Assembly (NCBI GenBank): GCA_013036995.1
Contig: JAAOXG010000027.1
Location: forward strand, 1 to 64,000
Direction: 5' to 3'
Origin: Lacrimispora defluvii
GTDB lineage: Bacteria; Bacillota; Clostridia; Lachnospirales; Lachnospiraceae
DNA: 64,000 nucleotides
Positions within the stretch are counted from its first letter, which is position 1. Each line of letters begins with the position of its first letter. Below the pieces are notes generated by a model, which worked only from the letters and a program-made list of their open reading frames with translations, searched no databases and had not been told where the DNA came from. The translations under genes were made by a program, and so were the position numbers. This document shows positions 45,495 to 55,092 of the stretch, one piece after another.

Positions 45495-47036
45495 ATGGGA
45501 CAGGAATTGTTTCGAATGGACGGAATCAGCAAAAGCTTTCCTGGAGTCAAAGCTCTCGATAAAGTAAGTCTGTCTGTAAATAAGGGAGAAGTTCTGGGAC
45601 TGGTAGGTGAAAACGGTGCTGGAAAATCCACCCTGATGAAGATATTGTCCGGTGTTCACCGGGCTGATGAAGGAGAAATCTTTATCGAAGGGGAGAAAGT
45701 AGACATTGATTCTGTGGCCAAAGCCCATGATCTTGGAGTAAGTATTATCATGCAGGAATTAAACATGTGCGGTCATTTAAGTGTTGCAGATAATATTTTC
45801 ATTGGCAGAGCCCACAAAAAAGGAATCTTTATCGATGACAAAAAGATGCACGAGGAGGCTCAGAAGATTCTCGATGATCTTGGGATTGATATAAACACCT
45901 ATGCAATGGTAGGCAGCTTAAGCATCGCCAAACAGCAGATGGTGGAAATTGCGAAAGCGATCAGCTTCAATTCAAAAATACTGGTTCTTGATGAGCCCAC
46001 AGCAACGCTGACTGAGAAAGAAATCGACCAGCTGTTTGGTATTATCAGACGTCTGAAGGAAAAGGGAGTTGGAATGGTTTATATCTCCCACCGTATGGCG
46101 GAATTAAATCAGATTTGTGAACGGGTTACCATTATCCGTGACGGTCAGTATATCGGAACCAGGAATTTAAACGAAATCACCATGGACGAACTGGTTAATA
46201 TGATTGTTGGCCGTTCCCTGGATGATAAATATCCCAAGCATACAAGAAAAATCGGTGATATTGTTCTGGAGGCAAAAAATGTCAAAAGAGGAACCAAAGT
46301 CAATGCCGATTATTTATGTGTAAGAAAAGGTGAGATTCTTGGAATCTCTGGTCTGGTAGGAGCAGGAAGAACAGAGCTGATGCGCTGCATCTTCGGAGCG
46401 GACCAGCCGGATTCCATGGAGCTGATTATGGAAGGAAAGCCGATTAAGGTTAATTCCGTTATTCAGGCAATCAAGCATGGAATCGGATATGCAACAGAGG
46501 ACAGAAAGAGAGACGGACTGGCTCTTGGACTGGACATCAAATACAATACCAACATGGCTCATCTTCCAAACATCACCCGTTTTGGATTTATCGATGACAA
46601 GGCAGGACTGGTCAATGCTGAGAAATACGTAAAGCGTCTTCGTACAAAAACGCCAAGCGTCCATCAGCTTTGCGGGAACTTATCCGGTGGAAACCAGCAG
46701 AAGGTAGTTCTTGCAAAATGGCTGTGCAACGATGTTAAGGTTTTAATTGTAGATGAACCGACCAGAGGTATCGACGTTGGTGCCAAATATGAGGTGTACG
46801 AACTGTTTAACCAGTTAAGCGACCAGGGGGTATCCATTATCATGATATCCTCCGAGCTTCCTGAGATTCTTGGAATGAGTGACCGTATTTTAGTCATTCA
46901 TCAGGGAGAAATAAACGGAGAACTGAATGCGAAAGAAACCACCCAGGAAGAGATCTTGTATCTGGCAGCTGGCTATAACAAACTTGAAGGAAAACCGGCG
47001 CCTACGTTAGGTGTGGGAAATAGAAAGGGAGATTAA
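45495..47036 (+). CDS. Sugar ABC transporter ATPase, RbsA/MglA-like (CUT2)
   Basis: This is a tandem ATPase of about 513 residues with two nucleotide-binding domains. The first has Walker A GENGAGKSTLMKIL, Walker B KILVLDEPTATL; the second has a degenerate first half but a clear signature LSGGNQQKVVLAKWL and Walker B VLIVDEPTRGID. Such proteins power ribose, galactose, xylose or related monosaccharide uptake. The ATG at 45495 follows GGAGGATATGAC; the frame extends upstream to 45465 without a site. Permease and binding protein follow. Confidence 0.92.
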   Translation: MGQELFRMDGISKSFPGVKALDKVSLSVNKGEVLGLVGENGAGKSTLMKILSGVHRADEGEIFIEGEKVDIDSVAKAHDLGVSIIMQELNMCGHLSVADNIFIGRAHKKGIFIDDKKMHEEAQKILDDLGIDINTYAMVGSLSIAKQQMVEIAKAISFNSKILVLDEPTATLTEKEIDQLFGIIRRLKEKGVGMVYISHRMAELNQICERVTIIRDGQYIGTRNLNEITMDELVNMIVGRSLDDKYPKHTRKIGDIVLEAKNVKRGTKVNADYLCVRKGEILGISGLVGAGRTELMRCIFGADQPDSMELIMEGKPIKVNSVIQAIKHGIGYATEDRKRDGLALGLDIKYNTNMAHLPNITRFGFIDDKAGLVNAEKYVKRLRTKTPSVHQLCGNLSGGNQQKVVLAKWLCNDVKVLIVDEPTRGIDVGAKYEVYELFNQLSDQGVSIIMISSELPEILGMSDRILVIHQGEINGELNAKETTQEEILYLAAGYNKLEGKPAPTLGVGNRKGD

Positions 47037-47038
47037 GA

Positions 47039-48088
47039 ATGATGAACTTAAAAGCAAAGGGACAGGAGAAGAAAGCCGGCTCATTTGGAAAACTGGATGC
47101 AGCAACACGCCGGGCGATCTTTTCTATCGGAATCCTGATCGGACTGTTTGTTCTGTTTTCACTTCTTCAGCCGGCAAAGTTTCTGGCTCCGGCTAATTTA
47201 CAGAACCTTCTGCAGCAGATTGTAACCTATACGATCATTGGCTGCGGTCTGACTTTCTGCCTTGTCTGCGGCGGAAACGATTTATCAGCAGGTGCTTCCA
47301 TGGCGTTGTCCGGTATTATTATGGTAGCGCTTTTAATGCAGGGACTGCCCCTGTGGCTGTGCATTATACTCTGTCTGACCATGGGTATTATGACCGGTAT
47401 TATGAATGGATTTTTTATTGAGATACTAGGTGTAGTTCCGTTCGTTGCAACTCTTGCAACCCAGTGGGTATACCGTGGTATGGCCAACGTACTGGTTAAC
47501 GGAGCACCTCTTTATACAACCAATATTCCTTCCGAGCAGGTTCAGAAGCAGTTCTATGTTCTGGGAGGCGGAAGAATCGGCGGAACCGGTCTTCCCTACA
47601 GCGTTATCATTACTCTGGTTTATGCATTAATTCTTGGAGTCGTACTGGCTAAAATGCGTATCGGACGTCAGATTTATGCCTGCGGTTCCAACCTTGAGGC
47701 AGCTAAGCTTTCCGGTATCAATGCAGTAAAAACACGTATGTTTGCATACTGCATCTCCGGTTTATCTGCTGCAATCTGCGGTATCCTGGTAGCATCAAGA
47801 CTTTCCAGTGCACAGCCAACAGCCGGTAACGGATACGAGATGGAGGCAATTGCAGCTTCCGTACTTGGTGGAATTTCCATCTTAGGTGGAGAAGGAACCA
47901 TTTTAAATACAGTTATCGGAGCACTGATGATGGGTGTAATCCGTAACGGACTGAACTTAAACGGTGTTAACTCCTTCTGGCAGCAGGTTATCGTAGGAAT
48001 TATCCTGTTGATTGCAGTTGCTTCCCAGACAGCAAAAAAGAGCGGTGACTTAGGGGCACTCAAGAGGTTTTTTGGCTTGAAAAAATAA
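47039..48088 (+). CDS. Sugar ABC permease, RbsC-like (CUT2)
   Basis: This 349-residue permease has about eight to ten membrane spans and the CUT2 landmarks GLTFCLVCGGNDLSAGAS near residue 68 and CGSNLEAAKLSGINAVKTRM near 216, followed by GISILGGEGT. It pairs with itself and the tandem ATPase. ATGATG at its start leaves a choice of two adjacent codons. It begins two bases after the ATPase stop. Confidence 0.92.
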   Translation: MMNLKAKGQEKKAGSFGKLDAATRRAIFSIGILIGLFVLFSLLQPAKFLAPANLQNLLQQIVTYTIIGCGLTFCLVCGGNDLSAGASMALSGIIMVALLMQGLPLWLCIILCLTMGIMTGIMNGFFIEILGVVPFVATLATQWVYRGMANVLVNGAPLYTTNIPSEQVQKQFYVLGGGRIGGTGLPYSVIITLVYALILGVVLAKMRIGRQIYACGSNLEAAKLSGINAVKTRMFAYCISGLSAAICGILVASRLSSAQPTAGNGYEMEAIAASVLGGISILGGEGTILNTVIGALMMGVIRNGLNLNGVNSFWQQVIVGIILLIAVASQTAKKSGDLGALKRFFGLKK

Positions 48089-48122
48089 ATAAAAAACTAT
48101 ATAATTCAGGAGGAAAAAGAAA

Positions 48123-49202
48123 ATGAGAAAGAGTAAATTAGCAGCAGTTGTATTAGCGGCAGCTATGGCAGTAACAGGCCTTGCAGGCTGCGGCAGTACA
48201 TCTTCAAGCGGAACAGCAGCAACGACTGCAGCAGGTGAAACTACCACAGCAGCTGGAGATAAGACCACAGAGGCAGCAAAGACGGATAAAAAATCCGGGG
48301 AAAAGACCATTTACGTAATTGTAAAGGTACTTGGAAACCAGTACTGGAGCGTTCTTCAGGCTGGAGCGGAGCAGGCAGGCAAGGAATTAGGCTGTAATGT
48401 AGTCGTAGTCGGAACCGCTCTGGAATCCGATATTGAAGGACAGCTTACCCTTCTTCAGAATGCAGTATCTGCTCAGGCGGACGGAATCGTAATCGCTCCA
48501 CTTGACAGCGTTTCCTTAGATGCACCAATTACAGAAGCATACAAATCAGGAACACCGGTTGTTCTGGTAGATACCGTAATTAAAAGCGATAACTACAGCG
48601 CCGCTCTTTTAACAAATAACGTGGAAGCTGGAAAAACAGCAGCAGACGAGCTGATCAGCCGCTTAAAGAACAGAGGAATTTCCGAGACAGAAGAAGCACA
48701 GATTGCAATTCAGGTTGGTTCCACTGGTTCCCAGACAATCAATGACCGTGTGAAAGGCTTCAATGAGTATTGGGAAGCAAATGCACCTGAGTCATGGAAA
48801 GTTTTAAACAACGATATCAAGGTAAATGACGGTGACATCAGCAAGGCAGTTGGTTTCTGCCAGGACTTTATTACAACCTATCCAAACTTAAAGGGAGTAT
48901 TTGGTCCTAACAATGGTTCTACAGTAGGCTTTGTAACTGGTTTAACAGAAACCGGACGGGACGATATCTCCATGGTTGGATTCGATTTCTCAGCAGAGAT
49001 TGAGACCATGATCCGCAGCGGAAAATACGATGTAGCTTCTGTTGTTCAGCGCCAGTTCTACATGGGCTATGACGGTGTTAAGACTGCTCTTCAGATTGCC
49101 GATGGCGGTGAAATTAAAGATAAAACTGTTGATACCGGAGTTATTCTGGTAGATAAAACAAATGTGGATGATAAGGAAATTCAGAGTATCATTAATCCTT
49201 AA
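48123..49202 (+). CDS. Sugar ABC binding lipoprotein, RbsB-like
   Basis: This 359-residue binding protein has a lipobox GLAGC with lipidated Cys at 22, a long Thr/Ala/Glu-rich linker (about 23-58), and a periplasmic-binding-protein type I fold (YVIVKVLGNQYWSVLQAG at about 61-78, then GPNNGSTVGFVTGL). It delivers a monosaccharide to the permease. AGGAGG precedes the ATG. The sugar is not evident from the sequence, and no catabolic gene is linked. Confidence 0.92.
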   Translation: MRKSKLAAVVLAAAMAVTGLAGCGSTSSSGTAATTAAGETTTAAGDKTTEAAKTDKKSGEKTIYVIVKVLGNQYWSVLQAGAEQAGKELGCNVVVVGTALESDIEGQLTLLQNAVSAQADGIVIAPLDSVSLDAPITEAYKSGTPVVLVDTVIKSDNYSAALLTNNVEAGKTAADELISRLKNRGISETEEAQIAIQVGSTGSQTINDRVKGFNEYWEANAPESWKVLNNDIKVNDGDISKAVGFCQDFITTYPNLKGVFGPNNGSTVGFVTGLTETGRDDISMVGFDFSAEIETMIRSGKYDVASVVQRQFYMGYDGVKTALQIADGGEIKDKTVDTGVILVDKTNVDDKEIQSIINP

Positions 49203-49228
49203 TCAGTTCATACTATATAAAATATCAG

Positions 49229-49260
49229 ACGCTTCCCCTGGAATCAGGGGAGGCGTTTTG
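49229..49260 (+). terminator. Hairpin between RbsB-like and DctP-like genes
   Basis: ACGCTTCCCCTG pairs with CAGGGGAGGCGT (12 bp, one G-T) around GAAT, with four T residues after it. It would reduce read-through into the next gene, so that gene is expressed at a lower level or has its own signals. Confidence 0.7.
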
Positions 49261-49271
49261 GGGGTACAGGA

Positions 49272-50309
49272 ATGAACAAACATATTATAAAAATTGGGGG
49301 AGCAGTTCTTCTGGCAGGAGCGGTCATTATGGCTTCTTATGTTTTTTTTCATAAAGAAAATCCGTCAGAATCTCTTTTTTCTTCCGGAGAACAAACTCCG
49401 GAATATGTATTTACCTATGCCGATAACCAGCCGGATGATTATCCCACAACACAGGGTGCAAAAAAGTTTGCGGAGCTGGTATGGAAAAGGACAGAAGGAC
49501 GAATCAAGATTAAAGTCTTTTCCGGAGGGGAAATGGGAAACGAAAATGAGATCGCGGAGCAGGTTCAGTATGGGGGAATTGATTTTGCACGCGTATCCAT
49601 TATGACGCTGACGGATGTAAATCCCAAATTCAACGTATTGCAGCTGCCTTATCTTTACCGGGATGAAACTCATATGTGGAAGGTTCTTGACGGTACAATC
49701 GGAGACGAGTTTATGAATGAACTAAAAGGCAGCGGCGTGGTTGCCTTATCCTGGTATGATGCGGGTGCAAGACATTTTTATAATACCAAACGTCCCATAG
49801 AACGGGTGGAGGACATCAGAAAGATGAGAATCCGGGTTGCAAAGTCGGATATGATGGCTGCCGTAGTTGAGGCATTGGGAGCGAAAGCCGTTCCCCTGGC
49901 ATACTCCGATGTGTATGCAGCGTTAGAAACCGGTTACATCGACGGTGCAGAAAATAACTGGCCTTCCTATGAAACCATGAACCACTATGAGGTGGCAAAA
50001 TACATTACACTTGATGCACACAGCCGCATACCGGAACTGCAGCTTGCTTCCCAGGCAACCTGGGACCGGTTAAGCGAGAAAGACCGGGAAATAATCAAAG
50101 AGTGTGGGGTAGAATCTGCAACGTATGAGCGCCAGATCTTTAACGAAAGGGAGCAGAATGTAAGGGATCGTCTGATCAAAGCCGGCTGTATCGTAACAGA
50201 GTTAAGCCCGGCGGAGCTGGTCCGTTTCCGCAGTGCCGTGATGACTGTCTATCAGACCTACTGTAAGGATTATATCGATGTGGTAAACCGGATAGCCCAG
50301 GTACAGTAA
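49272..50309 (+). CDS. Orphan TRAP-type (DctP-like) substrate-binding protein
   Basis: This 345-residue protein has a single N-terminal membrane anchor (about 8-27) and a DctP solute-binding fold: QPDDYPTTQGAKKFAELVWKRT, GGEMGNENEIAEQVQYGGIDF, and the TRAP signature around YSDVYAALETGYIDGAENNWPSYE, where Arg157-type residues bind carboxylates. No DctQ or DctM membrane subunits are present in the window. Since it follows a two-component system and an ABC importer, a role as ligand-capturing accessory of the sensor is possible but unproven. Alternatively its transporter is encoded elsewhere. Confidence 0.87.
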   Translation: MNKHIIKIGGAVLLAGAVIMASYVFFHKENPSESLFSSGEQTPEYVFTYADNQPDDYPTTQGAKKFAELVWKRTEGRIKIKVFSGGEMGNENEIAEQVQYGGIDFARVSIMTLTDVNPKFNVLQLPYLYRDETHMWKVLDGTIGDEFMNELKGSGVVALSWYDAGARHFYNTKRPIERVEDIRKMRIRVAKSDMMAAVVEALGAKAVPLAYSDVYAALETGYIDGAENNWPSYETMNHYEVAKYITLDAHSRIPELQLASQATWDRLSEKDREIIKECGVESATYERQIFNEREQNVRDRLIKAGCIVTELSPAELVRFRSAVMTVYQTYCKDYIDVVNRIAQVQ

Positions 50310-50383
50310 TATATTTCCTGACTATGTTTTCCCATAACTGGCAACCATATGATTAAATCATGGAGACAGGAGGGTTCTGGTAA

Positions 50384-51277
50384 ATGGCAGAAGGGAAAAC
50401 CAAAGGGAAATTTTTTATTGGATGGTATTTTAAGATGCTGTGTGGAAACACCGTTCTGGCGCTGATTCCAGGGCTTATAAGGGATGGAACAGGAAAACGC
50501 CTTCCATTTTTACAGGTCATATGGAATGAAAACGTCTGCTGGCTGGAATTTAAAGAAGAGGATTTTTTTATCGACTGGAATCAAAAAAGGATTATACTGG
50601 GTAATAATATCTTTTCCCGCAGGGGCGTCAGGCTGGATATCAAGACAGAGGAGATCTCTTTAAAAGGAATTGTTCGTTTTGGACCCATTACCCCAATCCG
50701 GTATCCCATTATGGGCCCGTTTCAGTACATGCCTTTTATGGAATGCAAACATGAGATCATCAGCATGTCCCACAGACTGTCCGGGAAGGTGAAACTAAAC
50801 GGCGATATAGTGGACTTTGCTGGGGGAATGGGATATATAGAAGGAGACAGAGGGACATCATTTCCCGAGAGCTACCTCTGGATTCAGTGCAATACATTTT
50901 CTGAAAATGCCTCCGTCATGGTTTCCATTGCCAAAATTCCATGGCTGGGACTCCGGTTTGAGGGCTGTATCTGTGTAGTCATGTATCAGGGAAAAGAATA
51001 CCGGTTTGCTACTTACCTGGGAGCCAGAGTGGTCAGCAAACGGGAGACAGCTGTCATTATAAAACAGGGAGCTTATGTTTTGAAAGTATTTCTTTCCAAT
51101 CAAAGCAGAAGAGATGAAAAGCGGTTTGCTCATAAACTGCGGGCGCCAGTTCAGGGAGAGATGAGCCGTTTTATTAAGGAAGAGCATCTGCTTCGTGGAA
51201 GGTTTTTGCTGTATAAAGGGGAGAACATGATATTTGATCTCTCCAGTAATTCCGTTAGTTTTGAATACGATTTATAG
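50384..51277 (+). CDS. Tocopherol cyclase-like family protein
   Basis: This 297-residue protein contains the signature GGMGYIEGDRGTSFPESYLW (about 146-165) typical of the tocopherol cyclase-like family, a lipocalin-like double-barrel fold. In plants and cyanobacteria it cyclises tocopherol precursors; bacteria without that pathway encode family members of unknown role. The N-terminus is basic and has no clear signal peptide (one short hydrophobic stretch near 13-25). AGGAGGG precedes the ATG. No prenyl-lipid pathway genes are linked, so vitamin E synthesis should not be inferred. Confidence 0.75.
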   Translation: MAEGKTKGKFFIGWYFKMLCGNTVLALIPGLIRDGTGKRLPFLQVIWNENVCWLEFKEEDFFIDWNQKRIILGNNIFSRRGVRLDIKTEEISLKGIVRFGPITPIRYPIMGPFQYMPFMECKHEIISMSHRLSGKVKLNGDIVDFAGGMGYIEGDRGTSFPESYLWIQCNTFSENASVMVSIAKIPWLGLRFEGCICVVMYQGKEYRFATYLGARVVSKRETAVIIKQGAYVLKVFLSNQSRRDEKRFAHKLRAPVQGEMSRFIKEEHLLRGRFLLYKGENMIFDLSSNSVSFEYDL

Positions 51278-51282
51278 TGAAG

Positions 51283-51322
51283 ATAGCTGTAATCTTACAA
51301 TTTATTAAGATTACAGCTATTA
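51283..51322. terminator. Intrinsic terminator
   Basis: ATAGCTGTAATCTTA pairs with TAAGATTACAGCTAT (15 bp) around CAATTTAT; the T-run is short (TATT). Confidence 0.75.
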
Positions 51323-51340
51323 TTCTGAATAAATATTAAG

Positions 51341-51369
51341 TTGGCATTGAGAAGACGGATTGTTATAAT
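51341..51369 (+). promoter_or_regulatory. Promoter of MCP gene
   Basis: TTGGCA (51341-51346) and a perfect TATAAT (51364-51369) with a 17-base spacer, about 43 bases before the MCP gene. Confidence 0.7.
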
Positions 51370-51411
51370 GGAATTAGAAATACAATAACAAATCGAAAGT
51401 GGGGACTAGAG

Positions 51412-53088
51412 ATGAAAAAATCAGGAAATTTAAGTATTTCAAGAAGGCTGAAATGGGTATTTGCAATTCTGGTTTTTATTATTTTTCTTTCTTCAGTATT
51501 TTCGCTGATCAGTTTTCGCAGCATCGGGAACAACATGTCAACATTTTACAGGATTCAGTATGAAACAACGAAAAAACAAATGGAAATCCGTAAGGATGTA
51601 CAGACCATTAATAAACGAATACTTTGGGCTGCCATTCGGGAAGATGCTTCTGTTACTGCAGAGCAAAAGAAAGAAATAGAAGGAAGATTTGAGAAAATTG
51701 TAAAATATATTGCTGTTATCAAAGAGAATCTGAAGGATAAACAGTCAGGAGAAACATTGGACCAGGCATTTGACGATTTCCAGAAAGATACTGGTGTTCT
51801 GCTTTCTATGCTGGAAAAGGGAGATACAAAAGGAGCCGTGGAGTATTACCAGACTACCTTTAATGATGTTTCAGAAGTACTGGCGGATGCACTGGATAAA
51901 ACCGGTTCCCAGGCGGATGAAGCAGCTCTTGCAAAATATACAAACAGTCAGAGAGTTGAGAATGCTGCCACAGCATGTCTGGCATTTTTCTCCCTGATCT
52001 CTCTGATCATTGCACTTCTCATGGGAAAACGTCTGACCAGGTCCATTGCTGTTCCATTAAAAGAGATACAGGATGCAGCAGGAGAGTTTGCAAAAGGGAA
52101 CTTACATACGGCGATTTCTTACGAATCAGAAGATGAAATCGGTCAGGCAGCCAAAAGCCTTCGGGAATCCATGGAGAAGATCCGTAGCTATATTATGGAG
52201 ATTGATTGTGCCATGGAACAGATGGCTGGCGGTAACTTCAATGTGGATTTTAACAGTGAATTCATCGGAGATTTTAAAAACATTGAATCGTCTCTTCATT
52301 GCTTCACAGAAAAAATTTCAAGAAGCTTTGAGAAAATTAATGAGGCAGCCAATCAGGTATCAGACGGTTCCAGCCAGATATCCGAATCAGCCCGTTTTCT
52401 GGCAGTAGGAGCCGAAAACCAGGCAGGAATTGCCGGAAGATTGTCCGAGTCAGTTACCCATATTACAGAACAGATTGATGAAAATGCCAAGCTGACCAAT
52501 GAGATTCAGTTGGAGATGGAACGGATTGCCCGGGATATTTCAACGGAAAATCAGAATATGCAGGAAATGGTTTCTGCCATGAGCACCATTAAGAAGACAT
52601 CTCAGGAAATCAGCAAGATGATTGTAACCATTGATGATATTGCCATGCAGACCAATCTTCTGGCATTAAACGCCTCAATCGAAGCAGCAAGAGCCGGAGA
52701 AGCAGGAAAAGGGTTTGCTGTGGTAGCCGGTCAGGTCAGTCTTCTGGCAAGTCAGAGTAAAGAGGCCGCAAAGAATTCCTCCGATTTAATCGAGGCATCG
52801 TTAAAGGCAGTGGAAGAAGGAACTGTTATAGCGGACCGGGCAGCCGGTAATTTGAACGGCGTGGCAAAAGAAAGCAGCCAGATCATGGATAAGGTACGCA
52901 GTATTGCACAGGCTTCCTTAGATCAGGCGGCTTCCGTAAAAACGATTGAACAAGGTATTGGAAAAATTTCCATGGAAGTAGATAACAATGCGGCTTCTGC
53001 AGAAGAGAACTCCGCCTCCAGCGAGGAACTTGCAGGGCAGGCGCAGAATCTGAAGGATTTAATCGGCCAGTTTCAGTTAAAAATCTGA
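51412..53088 (+). CDS. Transmembrane methyl-accepting chemotaxis protein
   Basis: This 558-residue chemoreceptor has transmembrane helices at about 13-35 and 185-205, an extracellular four-helix-bundle sensor between them, HAMP (about 206-260) and a long signalling coiled coil with the tip [28 protein letters not shown] near residue 420. It ends [28 protein letters not shown] without a CheR-tethering pentapeptide. The ligand is unknown. GGGGA precedes the ATG. It is transcribed alone from a strong promoter. Confidence 0.92.
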   Translation: MKKSGNLSISRRLKWVFAILVFIIFLSSVFSLISFRSIGNNMSTFYRIQYETTKKQMEIRKDVQTINKRILWAAIREDASVTAEQKKEIEGRFEKIVKYIAVIKENLKDKQSGETLDQAFDDFQKDTGVLLSMLEKGDTKGAVEYYQTTFNDVSEVLADALDKTGSQADEAALAKYTNSQRVENAATACLAFFSLISLIIALLMGKRLTRSIAVPLKEIQDAAGEFAKGNLHTAISYESEDEIGQAAKSLRESMEKIRSYIMEIDCAMEQMAGGNFNVDFNSEFIGDFKNIESSLHCFTEKISRSFEKINEAANQVSDGSSQISESARFLAVGAENQAGIAGRLSESVTHITEQIDENAKLTNEIQLEMERIARDISTENQNMQEMVSAMSTIKKTSQEISKMIVTIDDIAMQTNLLALNASIEAARAGEAGKGFAVVAGQVSLLASQSKEAAKNSSDLIEASLKAVEEGTVIADRAAGNLNGVAKESSQIMDKVRSIAQASLDQAASVKTIEQGIGKISMEVDNNAASAEENSASSEELAGQAQNLKDLIGQFQLKI

Positions 53089-53108
53089 AATACCTGAAGT
53101 CAGCTTGG

Positions 53109-53166
53109 AAAAAAGGATACACAGGAAGGGGGTACATCACACCTCATAGCCTGTGTATCCTTTTTT
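53109..53166. terminator. Bidirectional terminator
   Basis: AAAAAAGGATACACAGG pairs perfectly with CCTGTGTATCCTTTTTT (17 bp). One arm lies inside the final codons of the convergent acetyltransferase gene (which end NKKGYTGYEV). Confidence 0.85.
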
Positions 53167-53682
53167 ATTTTGGCTCTTCATCCACTTTTCAAGTGATAAT
53201 TCATATAAACAGGCATTTAAACCATCTTCTACGTGAATTTCCCGTTTTAAAGTAAATCCACATTCACTATATAACTTATTTAAATATTCTCTGTCTCCAT
53301 AACAATCAAGTCTAAGATAATTTTTACTCTTGGATATTGAGTGTTTCTTAATCAATTCAATTATCTCTTTTGCATATCCTTTTCCTGTATAGTCATCTTT
53401 GATTACAAGTTTATGTATATAATATGCAGAATCATTATTTTCATCATTATTCCAAAATGAGCGGTCACTCTCTACTAATACAAATCCGCCTATTACCTCT
53501 TTATTTTCCTGTGCAATAAACATTTCACAGTTAATATATTTCTTTAAAAATTCCTCCTTAGATAAATATTCAGGATTCCACATAGGCTTTCCAATTTTAA
53601 TAAGCCAATTTGCTTTTTCACGCAATAGATCAAGTAATACTTCAATCTGTTCTTCTGCAATTTTTCTGATACATAGATTCAT
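53137..53682 (-). CDS. GNAT-family N-acetyltransferase
   Basis: This is an acetyltransferase of about 181 residues with the acetyl-CoA-binding motif VIKDDYTGKGYAKEIIELI and the preceding beta strand AYYIHKL. AAGGAG lies before the ATG at 53682; the frame extends upstream to 53745 but the start at MNLCIRKI matches the family N-terminus. GNAT enzymes acetylate small amines or protein N-termini; no substrate is indicated. The gene is more AT-rich than its neighbours, which may reflect transfer. Confidence 0.85.
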   Translation of the reverse strand: MNLCIRKIAEEQIEVLLDLLREKANWLIKIGKPMWNPEYLSKEEFLKKYINCEMFIAQENKEVIGGFVLVESDRSFWNNDENNDSAYYIHKLVIKDDYTGKGYAKEIIELIKKHSISKSKNYLRLDCYGDREYLNKLYSECGFTLKREIHVEDGLNACLYELSLEKWMKSQNKKGYTGYEV

Positions 53683-53800
53683 TTTTATTTTCTCCTTCTT
53701 GGGTTTAACGAAACTTATTATAGCATAATTTACAAAACTACACACATTTTTAGTATATGCTGGATAAATAATCTATTTTATAAATATATTTCAAGTGTAA

Positions 53801-53851
53801 TAAACAGTATATAACAGTTGACAACAGTAATGTACTGTTATATACTGTTTA
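53801..53851 (+). promoter_or_regulatory. Promoter with long inverted repeat operator of YtrA-like operon
   Basis: TTGACA (53818-53823), 17-base spacer and TATACT (53841-53846) lie within an inverted repeat whose 18-base arms (starting TAAACAGTATATAACAGT and its exact complement ending at 53851) flank 15 bases. The repeat covers both promoter boxes, as expected for the binding site of the GntR regulator encoded next. Confidence 0.8.
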
Positions 53852-53866
53852 TCAAGGAGGGGTGAA

Positions 53867-54238
53867 ATGAAAATAATAATAAATAATTCATCCATGCAGC
53901 CCCTGTATGACCAGATTACGGAGCAGATTAAGTGCGGTGTTATGCAGGGAACGTTAAAAGAAGGGGAAAATCTGCCATCGGTGCGTACTCTGGCAAAAGA
54001 ACTGCGCATCAGTGCTTTAACAGTTAAAAAGTCATATGACATTCTGGAACAGGAGGGTTTTATTGTCACTGTTCATGGAAAAGGAAGCTTTATCGCTTAT
54101 GCCAGCCAGGAATTTATGCTGGAAGAAAAGAAAAAAGAGGTTGAGGCCGAACTGGAGTCGGCAATCCGTAAGGGCAGAAGCTGCGGAATGAAGGATGAGG
54201 AACTGACGGATTTGTTTTATTTGATTTTGGAGGATTAA
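53867..54238 (+). CDS. YtrA-subfamily GntR regulator
   Basis: This 123-residue regulator has an N-terminal GntR winged helix (QPLYDQITEQIKCGVMQGTL, LPSVRTLAKELRISALTVKKSYDILEQEGFI) and a short C-terminal dimerisation tail (about 80-123) typical of the YtrA subfamily, which represses adjacent ABC transporters. Its TAA overlaps the ATG of the ABC ATPase gene by one base. The long inverted repeat just upstream is its likely autoregulatory operator. Confidence 0.9.
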   Translation: MKIIINNSSMQPLYDQITEQIKCGVMQGTLKEGENLPSVRTLAKELRISALTVKKSYDILEQEGFIVTVHGKGSFIAYASQEFMLEEKKKEVEAELESAIRKGRSCGMKDEELTDLFYLILED

Positions 54239-55092
54239 TGATGTTGTTAGAAATGGAAAATATTCAGAAAACGTATGGAGATTTTACGCTGAACTGTTCT
54301 CTTAAACTGCAGTCAGGATATATAACCGGACTGATTGGAACGAATGGTGCAGGAAAAACTACGTTGTTTAAATCGGCTCTGGGGCTGATTACCTTGGATC
54401 AGGGGGAAGTAAAGATATTTGATAAGCCGTCTAGTCAGTTGTCCATGATGGAAAGACAGGATATGGGAGTGGTTCTGGCAGACTCTGGATTCAGCGGGTA
54501 TTTAACAATTCAGGATATAGCCAGAATTATGAAAAATATATATCAGTTGTTTGATCAGGACGGTTTTTTAAAAAAATGCAGAGAATCAGGCCTGCCCCTG
54601 AATAAGAGGGGAAAGGATTTCTCAGCAGGAATGAAAGCCAAAGTGAAAGTATTGGCTGCCATGTCCCATGAGGCCAAACTGCTTATACTGGATGAACCTA
54701 CCGCGGGACTTGATGTCCTTGCCAGAGAGGAGCTGCTTGATTCCATTCGGGAGTATATGGAGCCGGGAGACCGGTCTATTTTAATCAGTTCCCATATTTC
54801 AACAGATTTAGAGCAGCTTTGTGATGATCTTTATCTGATTGATCATGGAAATATTGTTTTGCATGAAGAGACGGATGTACTTTTAGGAAGTTATGGTCTT
54901 TTGAAGGTAACAGTAGAACAAGAACAGAAGCTGGATAAAAGATATATTCTCCGCAGGAAAAAAGAACCTTATGGATACCGCCTTCTTACGGATAAGATTG
55001 GTTTTTACCAGGAAAGCCAGCCGGAAATTATAATCGAAAAGGGAAGTGTTGATGAAGTGATTACCATGATGATAAGGGGGGAACGGTTATGA
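54238..55092 (+). CDS. ABC transporter ATP-binding protein
   Basis: This 284-residue ATPase has Walker A GTNGAGKTTLF (about 34-44), the signature KDFSAGMKAKVKVL (a variant of LSGGQ) and Walker B LLILDEPTAGLD, then a D-loop and H-switch ILISSH. It couples with the permease encoded next, overlapping its start by 4 bases. Systems of this type under YtrA-like regulators are linked to envelope stress and antimicrobial peptide response in Bacillus; that role here is inferred. ATG at 54238 or 54241. Confidence 0.9.
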   Translation: MMLLEMENIQKTYGDFTLNCSLKLQSGYITGLIGTNGAGKTTLFKSALGLITLDQGEVKIFDKPSSQLSMMERQDMGVVLADSGFSGYLTIQDIARIMKNIYQLFDQDGFLKKCRESGLPLNKRGKDFSAGMKAKVKVLAAMSHEAKLLILDEPTAGLDVLAREELLDSIREYMEPGDRSILISSHISTDLEQLCDDLYLIDHGNIVLHEETDVLLGSYGLLKVTVEQEQKLDKRYILRRKKEPYGYRLLTDKIGFYQESQPEIIIEKGSVDEVITMMIRGERL

